Shown: piece by piece, positions 30,053 to 37,186 of the stretch
Numbering within the stretch: position 1 is the first letter of the stretch
Layout: every line of letters begins with the position of its first letter
Origin: a virus
Reading direction: 5' to 3' (one strand)
Length of the DNA stretch: 40,542 nt
IMG/VR virus record: IMGVR_UViG_3300017782_000056
Span: 1 to 40,542 of that record
Position numbers and translations under genes: made by a program
Notes under the pieces: model-generated
What the model saw: the letters and a program-made list of their open reading frames with translations, nothing else
What the model was told of the DNA's origin: nothing
The model's database searches: none

Positions 30053-30218
30053 CAGCCAAACACTTTGGATTGATACATTCTGTAACAATCTTTTAATTTA
30101 TCGGAAACCTGAATATGAGGTCAGGTGGGTTTATCCCAACAATTCTACACAGAAATGTGTCCATTGTGTTTGGCGACCCTGACCTCAAATTTTTAATTTA
30201 AAAGCCAAACACAATGGA
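30053..30218 (+). ncRNA. Structured mRNA leader with alternative start-codon pairing (copy B)
   Basis: Conserved TTTATCGGAA at 30097-30106. Outer stem TGAGGTCAGG (30116-30125)/CCTGACCTCA (30178-30187), hairpin TGGG-TTTAT-CCCA (30126-30138), hairpin ACACA-GAAA-TGTGT (30147-30160). TCCATTGTGTTTGGC (30160-30174) pairs over 15 bases with 30204-30218, which includes the start codon at 30214. The 5' end of the transcript holds the same GCCAAACAC (30055-30063) as the start region (30204-30212), so the inhibitory strand can pair with either. Stems differ in sequence from copy A but not in arrangement, which supports the fold. Confidence 0.7.
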
Positions 30219-30474
30219 ACACACACACGACACAGAAACAATTGAACTCTATGAGTTTCAGTATCAGCAACTGCTCGATCTTCACACGCTTTACAGTGGA
30301 CCCGAAGAGTTAAGAGAAGAACTCTGGCAACTTTACATCGACGCTACGAATCGGGCTCCATTAGCTGAGCGCGGCAGTATGGAGCGGTTTAGTGATCAAG
30401 CTTTTGCAGTATTTAAACTCAGCGAGCTACTTTCCACACTATGGACTATCCTTGCCAAGAAGGAATTTGAATAA
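30214..30474 (+). CDS. Small soluble protein, 86 residues, paralog of 8738-9001
   Basis: EFQYQQLLDLHTLYSGPEELR, ELWQLYIDATNRA and the C terminus AKKEFE match the product of 8738. It is a separate transcription unit within the late region: promoter, structured leader, one gene, terminator. The presence of the complete unit twice, diverged throughout, indicates an old duplication or independent captures of a mobile unit. Function unknown. An acidic, helical protein of this size could be an anti-defence, anti-repressor or immunity protein. Confidence 0.75.
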   Translation: MEHTHDTETIELYEFQYQQLLDLHTLYSGPEELREELWQLYIDATNRAPLAERGSMERFSDQAFAVFKLSELLSTLWTILAKKEFE

Positions 30475-30489
30475 CATTTAAGAACACAA

Positions 30490-30520
30490 AAGCCTGATCA
30501 CTAGATCAGGCTTTTTTTTT
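30490..30520 (+). terminator. Intrinsic terminator after gene 30214
   Basis: AAGCCTGATC-ACTA-GATCAGGCTT followed by nine T in total. Nearly the same as the terminator of the paralogous unit at 9024-9052. Confidence 0.92.
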
Positions 30521-30585
30521 GCCCTACATCGAGCGCCCTTTTTATTGCTAAAAACACGCAATAATTAAAAAACAAGCAACGCTTG

Positions 30586-30621
30586 TGTCCTACTGAAGCC
30601 TCTTTAGTCATGATATCATTG
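30586..30621 (+). promoter_or_regulatory. Phage late-type promoter (site 5) for the capsid operon
   Basis: TGTCCTAC at 30586-30593, N20, TATCATTG at 30614-30621. Exactly 32 nt after the motif is a GTG codon (30626) that opens an 8-codon frame ending directly before the protease start codon. Confidence 0.82.
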
Positions 30622-30625
30622 TATC

Positions 30626-30649
30626 GTGAGTAAATCAAAATTTATTTAG
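30626..30649 (+). CDS. Possible leader minigene (7 codons) before the protease
   Basis: GTG at 30626 in the +1 position predicted by the late promoter, reading (M/V)SKSKFI and stopping at TAG 30647-30649, immediately followed by the ATG of the protease gene. The stop and start codons abut, which would allow translation to restart on the protease gene. It may serve only to load ribosomes on a leaderless mRNA. Confidence 0.4.
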   Translation: MSKSKFI

Positions 30650-31549
30650 ATGCAAGAGGTATTATCTACCAGATATTGGGCACTAGAAGACACATATCTG
30701 CAAAGAATGAGTCAAATAGTCTCTCAAAAGATGGATCAAGGCAAAGATGTCTCTGCTTTTTTTGAAAGTATAATTTCTAATTCCGAAGAAAAAAACGCGG
30801 ACATCATCGGCGCAAATATCGGAAAGGTAAGAGATGAAAGTGGCTTATTAGCATATGATCTTCCATCAGGACAAAGAGTAGCTAGTATCCCTATGGTTGG
30901 CGCATTGTCAAAAACAGGCGGGCTTTGCGCGCTTGGATCTGTGCAAATAGCGCAGATGATTCAAGCGGCCAATGCTTCAAAAAGTATTGATTCTATTCTC
31001 TTGTTTACCGATGGTCCAGGAGGGACTGTGTCTGGCACTAGAAGATTAGGAACCGCAATTAAATCCTCAGAAAAGCCAGTGATTTCATTTATCGATGAAA
31101 TGGCGGCATCAGCGCACTATTGGGTGGCCAGTCAGTGTGACTATATCATAGGTAATGATGATGAATATACTCAAATAGGCTCTATAGGGGTCATGAGTAT
31201 CATGATTAATGAGGCCGCTAAACTTGAAAAAGACGGCACTAAAGTGCTGATACTTCGTGGGGATAAGAGCGTCGATAAAAATCTGCTTAATGGTTTTGAA
31301 GAATGGAATGCCGAGGAAATTGAAAAACGACAACTCATCCTTAATGAGATGAATGCCGATTTCATAGAAACGGTAAAAACCGGACGAGGAGAGAGAATAA
31401 CCTCAGAAGAAATATTCACAGGCCAGATGTACCCACTTTCAAAGGCTATAGAAATGGGCATGGCCGACTATTCAGGTAATCTTGAATCAGCCATTACCCT
31501 TGCGGCAGACATAGCCAAATCACGAAAACAAACAATTGTAACCATTTAA
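30650..31549 (+). CDS. S49-family (SppA-like) prohead protease
   Basis: 299 residues. SppA/ClpP fold elements: IDSILLFTDGPGGTVSGTRR, VISFIDEMAASAHYWVASQCDYI with the probable catalytic Ser154 in AASAHYW, GSIGVM, and the lysine-containing GTKVLILRGDKS as general-base region. Phage S49 proteases cleave scaffold and capsid precursors during head maturation, and this gene is followed by a scaffold-like gene and the major capsid gene. All motifs are intact. Confidence 0.85.
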   Translation: MQEVLSTRYWALEDTYLQRMSQIVSQKMDQGKDVSAFFESIISNSEEKNADIIGANIGKVRDESGLLAYDLPSGQRVASIPMVGALSKTGGLCALGSVQIAQMIQAANASKSIDSILLFTDGPGGTVSGTRRLGTAIKSSEKPVISFIDEMAASAHYWVASQCDYIIGNDDEYTQIGSIGVMSIMINEAAKLEKDGTKVLILRGDKSVDKNLLNGFEEWNAEEIEKRQLILNEMNADFIETVKTGRGERITSEEIFTGQMYPLSKAIEMGMADYSGNLESAITLAADIAKSRKQTIVTI

Positions 31550-31558
31550 AACAGAAAT

Positions 31559-32020
31559 ATGAAACTTTTTGGATTCGGCAAATCGTCCGAGAAACGTACC
31601 GCAAAAGTTTTGGGTCCCCACCTCTCCGAGTTACTCGGTGGAGCGGAAGGAGCCGAGATGATTGTGGAAGCTACAGAGTCCGGACTGACAGCATTAGATG
31701 CTGCCGAGTCTAGACTAGAAGAGTATAACCAGCAAGTAGCGACACTGCTGGGAGAAAAAGCCACCGCAGAAACGGCAAACACCGAAGCGGCAACCGCTTT
31801 GCAAGCATCACAAGACGCACTTGCCACTGAGCAGGCTGCACATAAGGTGACGAGTGAAGCTTTTGAGGCTTTCAAAAAAGAACCAGGAGCAAAGCACACA
31901 AATGTACCTAAAGATGAAGACGACTACAATGGAGCTTCTGCCCCTAAAAGTCAGATCGAAATCGACGAAGAAAAGGCACGTGCCGAAGGTGAAAAAATTT
32001 CAAAATACATCAAAAACTAA
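31559..32020 (+). CDS. Probable scaffold protein
   Basis: 153 residues. Residues ~45-115 are an Ala/Glu/Gln-rich coiled coil (LEEYNQQVATLLGEKATAETA), then a disordered acidic linker and a basic C terminus (EGEKISKYIKN), the normal layout of a scaffold whose C terminus binds the capsid protein. It lies between the prohead protease and the major capsid gene, 3 bases before the latter. Confidence 0.7.
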   Translation: MKLFGFGKSSEKRTAKVLGPHLSELLGGAEGAEMIVEATESGLTALDAAESRLEEYNQQVATLLGEKATAETANTEAATALQASQDALATEQAAHKVTSEAFEAFKKEPGAKHTNVPKDEDDYNGASAPKSQIEIDEEKARAEGEKISKYIKN

Positions 32021-32023
32021 AAA

Positions 32024-32998
32024 ATGGCAACAATATCAATTGCAGATGTAGACAGTGCCCTCAAGGTACATACTAAAGCAAACCCTGAAATATTTCAGGC
32101 AAAAATGGTAGAAGCTCAGGAGATCTTCGCTAATTCAGGTATCACTATCATGAATGATGTCGAGGACGAGGCTCCCATGTACAAGCTCACCACAGCTGAT
32201 CCCGGACAACCAGGCAATAGAGGCACGGAAGCGCCAAAGGCCAATCTGTTGTCGTTCAGTAACCGAAAGGTGAAGGTAAGAGACGCAGAGATCACCGCGA
32301 AGTTTACCCAGCAGGAAATCAACGCGCTCTATCGTACACATCTCCGACAAATCAGAGAGTCAGGAGCGAGAGGCTCAGCTTATGATATTCCTTTTCAGGA
32401 TGTATTATTCTCTGCTTTGGTCAACAAGTGGATGCATCACATCGTCACAGATTTGGCTTGGGGTGGAGTATACAATGCAACAGGTACAACCACCGCAGCA
32501 ATTGCAAACGGTTGGGAAACAGTCCTCGACGCAGCAGTCACAGCGACTGATATAGTAGCGGCAGATCAGCAGTTTACAGGCACAACATTGACTGCTAGCA
32601 ATGCCTTGGCGCAATTCAATGGCATCAATCAGTTAATTACTGACAATGCTCCGGTTTATGAAGGACAAGAGTTGAATGTTTATGCTTCTCACGCAGCATT
32701 GAAGCATTACAGAACAAATTATCGTTCGACGTTCAATTCTTTGCCGTACAACACGGAGTTTAAAAAGAACTTTTTGGATGATGACACCAACAGACCGATC
32801 ATGCCTATGCAAGGGCTGGCAGGTAGTGATCGTATAGTTATCACTACGCCGGGCAATCTGGTCATCGCCACAGATGCATTGACGCGTCTCGGTAACTTCT
32901 GGACAGAAACGAGAGGGAGAGATCTTTATTTCTATGTCGACGGCAAAATCGGCTTTGATTTCATACTTCCAGAAGAAGTGTGGATGAATGACTTGTAA
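32024..32998 (+). CDS. Major capsid protein (HK97-fold, probable)
   Basis: 324 residues, no membrane segment, followed by a terminator. Helical start (ADVDSALKVHTKANPEIFQAKM), an E-loop-like beta region (YKLTTADPGQPGNRGTEAPKANLLS), then a mixed A-domain (TTLTASNALAQFNGINQLI; ELNVYASHAALKHYRTNYRS) and C-terminal strands (DLYFYVDGKIGFDFILPEEVWM). Position after protease and scaffold is the standard order. I infer the fold from layout; cleavage by the protease is not evident from the N terminus. Confidence 0.8.
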   Translation: MATISIADVDSALKVHTKANPEIFQAKMVEAQEIFANSGITIMNDVEDEAPMYKLTTADPGQPGNRGTEAPKANLLSFSNRKVKVRDAEITAKFTQQEINALYRTHLRQIRESGARGSAYDIPFQDVLFSALVNKWMHHIVTDLAWGGVYNATGTTTAAIANGWETVLDAAVTATDIVAADQQFTGTTLTASNALAQFNGINQLITDNAPVYEGQELNVYASHAALKHYRTNYRSTFNSLPYNTEFKKNFLDDDTNRPIMPMQGLAGSDRIVITTPGNLVIATDALTRLGNFWTETRGRDLYFYVDGKIGFDFILPEEVWMNDL

Positions 32999-33009
32999 TA
33001 ATTAAACGA

Positions 33010-33037
33010 GAGCATCACAAGGTGCTCTGCTTTTTTT
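33010..33037 (+). terminator. Intrinsic terminator after the major capsid gene
   Basis: GAGCATC-ACAA-GGTGCTC (one T-G pair), then TGC and seven T. It would reduce, not abolish, expression of the genes that follow, keeping capsid protein in excess. Confidence 0.8.
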
Positions 33038-33058
33038 CACTAAAAAAATAATCGCCCT

Positions 33059-33382
33059 ATGGCAGAAGATAAACTAAAAGCGTTGGAAGAAGAAAACGCA
33101 GAATTAAAAAAAGAGATTGAAGCCTTGAAGATCGTCAATGAACCGACGGCAGATGCTGCAGCACCTAAGCCACTCCCTCGATTATCCTTTGAAGAGCGTA
33201 CGTTCAAAGCAAAAAAGAAGGATAAGCAAGGCAAGGAGAAAGCTATTACAGCAGTGCTTTTGGATGTGTCCGCTATTCGTCTAGAAGGCCGCAAACTAAA
33301 AGCTAAAGACTTCATGCAGGATGAAAAGCTGCAGCAAATAGCTGTTGATATCAATCACCCTCTAATCCAGATACAGTCATGA
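33059..33382 (+). CDS. Capsid-region protein, 107 residues, unknown
   Basis: Coiled-coil start (LKALEEENAELKKEIEALK) followed by a Pro-rich linker and a basic middle part. Could be a decoration or head-completion protein. It overlaps the tail-tube-like gene by 4 bases. Confidence 0.6.
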   Translation: MAEDKLKALEEENAELKKEIEALKIVNEPTADAAAPKPLPRLSFEERTFKAKKKDKQGKEKAITAVLLDVSAIRLEGRKLKAKDFMQDEKLQQIAVDINHPLIQIQS

Positions 33383-33891
33383 GTGTATCACTAGGCAATA
33401 TCTCAAGATCTGACAGTAAAAATACTCCTGGTTACAGTGAGTTGTTTGCTGCATATGAAAAGGATGTGTCCGCCATTCCTGCAGCCGCAAGTGGCGATGT
33501 AGCAAGTGCCATCACCATGGTATCAACCAAGGTTTTCAATAAAATCGAATTTGATGGGGAAAACGGATGCTTTAGCATGACCGAAGAGCAAGACGGAGAC
33601 GCGCAGTATGGCCAGTTTAGAACAACACTGCAAGGTCATATAGCAGGAAACAATGCCGCTTTGAAATCCGCGATTGATGCTTATGTGGGAGTACCATGTA
33701 TTTTTATTGGTAAAAGAAAAGAAGATGGAGTATATGAGATACTTGGCGAAGTAGGTTCGGGTATTGTCTTGAAATTCAAGCAAAACACAGCGGGAAGAGC
33801 TGGGAATGTTTCTGGTTGGGATTTTACAGGAAATCAAGATTACAACCATTTACCGTATGACTATAGTGATGGTACAATAACTACCTCCTAA
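33379..33891 (+). CDS. Tail-tube-like protein B (probable major tail protein)
   Basis: 170 residues, beta-rich. FRTTLQGHIAGNNAALKSAI, VPCIFIGKRKEDGVYEILGEVG and the ending YNHLPYDYSDGTI follow the strand order of tail-tube proteins and of the product of 29364-29855. Its place just after the capsid gene and its high-expression context favour this copy as the main tube protein; the other could be a tail-tip or minor tube component. Confidence 0.6.
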   Translation: MSVSLGNISRSDSKNTPGYSELFAAYEKDVSAIPAAASGDVASAITMVSTKVFNKIEFDGENGCFSMTEEQDGDAQYGQFRTTLQGHIAGNNAALKSAIDAYVGVPCIFIGKRKEDGVYEILGEVGSGIVLKFKQNTAGRAGNVSGWDFTGNQDYNHLPYDYSDGTITTS

Positions 33892-33893
33892 CG

Positions 33894-34076
33894 ATGGCTT
33901 TAAAAAAGTATAAGCTGACAAAAGCGGGCGAAGATGCTGTGAAGCTTGGGCGCAATATCTTGACCAAACATGACAATACCGATCATCGTATTGTCATGAA
34001 AAGCATCACCGATAAGCAAGCCGAAATATTACTTGCAAAAGGTCATCCTTTCATAGAGCAACCACACAAAAAATAA
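33894..34076 (+). CDS. Small basic protein, 60 residues
   Basis: Lys-rich with a helical pattern (KYKLTKAGEDAVKLGRNILTKHD) and an ending reminiscent of a small head-binding domain (ITDKQAEILLAKGHPFI). It follows the tail-tube-like gene after 2 bases and is followed by a terminator. Function unknown. Confidence 0.6.
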   Translation: MALKKYKLTKAGEDAVKLGRNILTKHDNTDHRIVMKSITDKQAEILLAKGHPFIEQPHKK

Positions 34077-34095
34077 TCTTCATACTCATATCATT

Positions 34096-34125
34096 AAAGC
34101 CTCTGATTTTTCGGAGGCTTTTTTT
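34096..34125 (+). terminator. Intrinsic terminator after gene 33894
   Basis: AAAGCCTC, 10-nt loop, GAGGCTTT followed by more T. The next late promoter begins two bases after it. Confidence 0.85.
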
Positions 34126-34126
34126 A

Positions 34127-34162
34127 TGTCCTACACATCCGCGCGGGAAATTTCCAGTTTTA
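34127..34162 (+). promoter_or_regulatory. Phage late-type promoter (site 6) for the terminase operon
   Basis: TGTCCTAC at 34127-34134, N20, CAGTTTTA at 34155-34162; start codon 34167 exactly 32 nt after the motif, leaderless. The spacer contains the palindrome CGGGAAATTTCC (34144-34155), a word also found at 37102-37113 upstream of the next late promoter. Confidence 0.8.
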
Positions 34163-34166
34163 CAAT

Positions 34167-34892
34167 ATGAAAAGGGAGGTTATACAGTATATACTCAATA
34201 AAGATAAGGCTACCTGGCAGCAAGGATTAATTATCTTGCAAAAGCTCAATCCATCACATCCCCTACTAGCCTACCCTGACACTGTCAATAATCGTCAGTC
34301 ATTACTCCAGACCCTAGGGCATCATCTTCGTAGCAATGAGCTTACAGAAGTTACTCAAGTCCGGCGCTTAGAAGTAGTCCCGACTAAGAAGTCCATATCA
34401 CGGAAAAGAGAAAAAGAAACAGCACAAGAACCTCCCAGCGACCTATCCACCGAGGCACGCATCAATCTGGACATTCACAGGATGATCAAAGAACTACGTT
34501 TCTTTTCTCGCAAGCTTCAAGCAGCTACAAGTGATTTTGCACGTCAAGGGATATACTCAGAAGCAAACAAGCTTAACGAAGCAATAGAGCATAACAAGAA
34601 GCTATTAAGGCAGCTACAGCAAGGGTCAAAAGTTAAGTATGTCAATACCTATTTTGAAAAAGAAGAGGAAAACGAATTTGAAGTACCCTCTTCAATTCTG
34701 GAACTTGACAAAAAGTATCGGTTGATGATGTCTCGCCGCAGCAAAAAATTAAAAAAGGCCAGGGAGAAAGAGCAAAAACACGGCACAGACTCGCCGCAGC
34801 ATCAACAAGCCTTAGCTGAGTGGAAGCACAAAGAAGAAGTAGTCAACTTTTTAAAATCAAAACTAGATGAGCATACAAAAGCAAATCACTAA
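34167..34892 (+). CDS. Packaging-region protein, 241 residues, unknown
   Basis: Long helical, Lys/Gln-rich protein with coiled-coil segments at ~95-155 and 185-240 (RSKKLKKAREKEQKHGTD) and a linker SISRKREKETAQEPP. First gene of the terminase operon, overlapping the small-terminase-like gene by 26 bases. Possibly a packaging or head-assembly factor. No family recognised. Confidence 0.6.
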   Translation: MKREVIQYILNKDKATWQQGLIILQKLNPSHPLLAYPDTVNNRQSLLQTLGHHLRSNELTEVTQVRRLEVVPTKKSISRKREKETAQEPPSDLSTEARINLDIHRMIKELRFFSRKLQAATSDFARQGIYSEANKLNEAIEHNKKLLRQLQQGSKVKYVNTYFEKEEENEFEVPSSILELDKKYRLMMSRRSKKLKKAREKEQKHGTDSPQHQQALAEWKHKEEVVNFLKSKLDEHTKANH

Positions 34893-35445
34893 AGTGCAAA
34901 GAAGAGTTGCAACAGCTCATCCAGAAAGTGAAATTGATAAAATAAAATTATGGTATTTTCAAGCAGAGACATCATCTCTTTTACCGCATGACAAGCCAAT
35001 ATGCCTCACTCCTGGACAGGAGGAAAAAAGGGATCGACTAGAAATAATTTGGGGATTACTTATTCAGCAGCCAAAGGCACAGGTAATTAAAAGGATCACT
35101 TCTGATTATGGAATATCAGACAGGCAAGCAAGAAACTATGTTTCACAATCCTTTGAACTATTTGGGAGCCTCGATAAGATAAGAAAAGACATTAGTAGAT
35201 CTCTGTTTATAGCTCAGAGAGAGGCAGAGATACAAGAGATTAAAAATGACACTGAAATTGAACCTACTGATAAACAAAAGTTAATTCATCTTAATAGAGA
35301 AAGCATCGAAAAAATGAGTGATGCATACAATCATGATGATCTTTCTATGGAGGAAATACTTGATGCGCTCCAATTGCCCGAAGTAACACGAAGCACGAAC
35401 CCTGACACGCTCGACACAGATCATGAAGATGTAACTGAGCAATGA
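34867..35445 (+). CDS. Probable small terminase subunit
   Basis: 192 residues. HTH-like segment at ~78-105 (VIKRITSDYGISDRQARNYVSQS), helical oligomerisation part, and acidic C-terminal tail (NPDTLDTDHEDVTEQ) that would contact the large subunit. Directly upstream of, and 4 bases overlapping, the large terminase gene. It should bind the packaging site; that site is not identifiable here. Confidence 0.7.
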   Translation: MSIQKQITKVQRRVATAHPESEIDKIKLWYFQAETSSLLPHDKPICLTPGQEEKRDRLEIIWGLLIQQPKAQVIKRITSDYGISDRQARNYVSQSFELFGSLDKIRKDISRSLFIAQREAEIQEIKNDTEIEPTDKQKLIHLNRESIEKMSDAYNHDDLSMEEILDALQLPEVTRSTNPDTLDTDHEDVTEQ

Positions 35446-36938
35446 AAAAAACTTATGTAAACAATAAACAAGATCAAATACTATACGCTCCGCAACTAAC
35501 AAAAACCGGCGTATGGGGAAGAGGTACTGGTAAAACCACAGTAATGGGAGATGATACCTATGACGATTTTAGGCTGCTTCCAAAAATGAAAGGCTTTGTG
35601 CTTAACAAAACCTTTGGTCAAGCATACACAAAAACACTCCCTGAAATACTCGACAGGCTCAAAGCATACGGAATGCGAGAGCATTTAGGTAGTAAGTTTC
35701 CAGGACATTATGTAGTATGTAAGAAGCCTCCATTATGGTTTGCAAAACCGAGATCACAGCCCCGTAAATATGACAATGTAGTCACTTTTATCAATGGATT
35801 TACAATTGAAATTCTATCTTTTGATCGTCCTGACCTTTCCCGTGGTGGCTCTTACGACCGTGGCAAAATAGATGAAGCAGCCCTCATAAGTTATGATGCT
35901 TTTACAAAAACAGTTCGGCCTCTTTTACGTGGCAAAGTAAGCAGCAATGATGACCCTCGCAGGTTTGGTTTAATGATCTTTACATCTCGAGCGTGGAAGT
36001 CTTCCGGCAAATGGACAGAAACCACGATGAAGCAACTAGCCGCGAATCACCCTGAGAAATATTTTTATTCAGAATCATCAGCGATTGAAAACATAAAAGT
36101 ACTAGGTTCCGATTATTTCGATCGACAAAAACTTGAAATGGATCCAATAACATACAGCGTTGAGATTGAAAACAAACCTATAACCAAATTGCCAAATGCA
36201 TTTTATCAATCCTTAGATGACGAGCGTCACTTATACGATCCCGAATTTGATTATGATTATGACGATAAGTTTGGCCGGTGGTCTATCTCTGGCGAAAAAG
36301 ATGTCAATCCAAGTTTACCCCTAGAACCTTCATTTGATTTTAACGCAGGTTTTTCTAGTGTGTCGATTTGGCAAGACATACGAGAAGAGTCGAACACTCT
36401 AAGATGTTTAAGAAACTTTTTTGTGAAATATCAGCAAGTAGAAGACTTGGTAGATCTTATATGTGATCATTATGCGCTACACCCAACCAAGGAGGTAAAT
36501 ATTTACGGAGGCAAGGACGGATTATCAAAATTTAAGCTGTACAACGACTTTACACTATACCAGCGCATCATGTATAAGTTTTCTTCTAAGGGTTGGCAAG
36601 CAAACTTAATGGTAGACATTAGTTTGGCAGATGTCGCTCACAAGCAAAAGCACCTTGTGGTAAACAATGTACTTCGTGGCGCTAATCCAGAAATGCCAGC
36701 AATCGAAATAAACGAGCGTCACGCGAAGGAAACATTTATGTCCATGCTCCACGCACCAATCAAAGGAGATTTCCAAAAAGACAAAGCAAGTGAATCAGAC
36801 TTGGCACTACCACAAGAAGAAGCCACCCATCTTTCAGACACCTTTGATAATTACGTATATCCAAAAGTACTCACCAAATTTCAGCAAGAAGGAGAAATTG
36901 CAGCAAGCTCCTCCGACTTCAGCGTCTTTTCTTCCTAA
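35442..36938 (+). CDS. Large terminase subunit
   Basis: 498 residues. ATPase: Walker A GRGTGKTT at residues 26-33, Walker B-like strand ending KIDEAAL at ~145. Nuclease: acidic residues in the strand SFDFNAGFSSVSIW (~residue 300) and NIYGGKDGLSKF (~350), consistent with an RNase H-like domain. Full length for the family. It cuts and pumps phage DNA into the prohead. Terminal redundancy of the sequence is compatible with headful or cohesive-end packaging; the cut site is not seen. Confidence 0.85.
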   Translation: MKKTYVNNKQDQILYAPQLTKTGVWGRGTGKTTVMGDDTYDDFRLLPKMKGFVLNKTFGQAYTKTLPEILDRLKAYGMREHLGSKFPGHYVVCKKPPLWFAKPRSQPRKYDNVVTFINGFTIEILSFDRPDLSRGGSYDRGKIDEAALISYDAFTKTVRPLLRGKVSSNDDPRRFGLMIFTSRAWKSSGKWTETTMKQLAANHPEKYFYSESSAIENIKVLGSDYFDRQKLEMDPITYSVEIENKPITKLPNAFYQSLDDERHLYDPEFDYDYDDKFGRWSISGEKDVNPSLPLEPSFDFNAGFSSVSIWQDIREESNTLRCLRNFFVKYQQVEDLVDLICDHYALHPTKEVNIYGGKDGLSKFKLYNDFTLYQRIMYKFSSKGWQANLMVDISLADVAHKQKHLVVNNVLRGANPEMPAIEINERHAKETFMSMLHAPIKGDFQKDKASESDLALPQEEATHLSDTFDNYVYPKVLTKFQQEGEIAASSSDFSVFSS

Positions 36939-37146
36939 CCAAATCCAACTCAAATCAGCCCTTCAACCCTATCTTTTTTATAACAAAAATAGCTTTCGGA
37001 AGCCTTTTCAAACACAACTATTTGACAGTCAAATATTTATAAATCAGACACTTACATCTCAGGAAAATAAAAAGACAATCGATCCCAAGTAGCTTCGCTT
37101 TCGGGAAATTTCCTGAATCCTTTTTCGTGATATATGAGTAGGCATA
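36939..37146. other. Gap between terminase and tape measure, no gene
   Basis: About 210 bases without a convincing frame. A 101-codon frame that starts inside the terminase gene ends at 37092 and is probably a shadow. The stretch contains CGGGAAATTTCC (37102-37113, nearly palindromic), also seen in the previous late promoter spacer, and ends at the next late promoter. Confidence 0.5.
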
Positions 37147-37182
37147 TGTCCTACTGTGTGGCGCGTCATTAGATATTCTTTG
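37147..37182 (+). promoter_or_regulatory. Phage late-type promoter (site 7) for the tape measure
   Basis: TGTCCTAC at 37147-37154, N20, ATTCTTTG at 37175-37182; start codon at 37187, 32 nt after the motif, leaderless. Confidence 0.82.
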
Positions 37183-37186
37183 TAAA

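Noticed and set aside
36790-37092. 101-codon frame across the end of the terminase gene
   Set aside because: Mostly inside the terminase gene in another frame, low-complexity composition, no start signal; probably a shadow.
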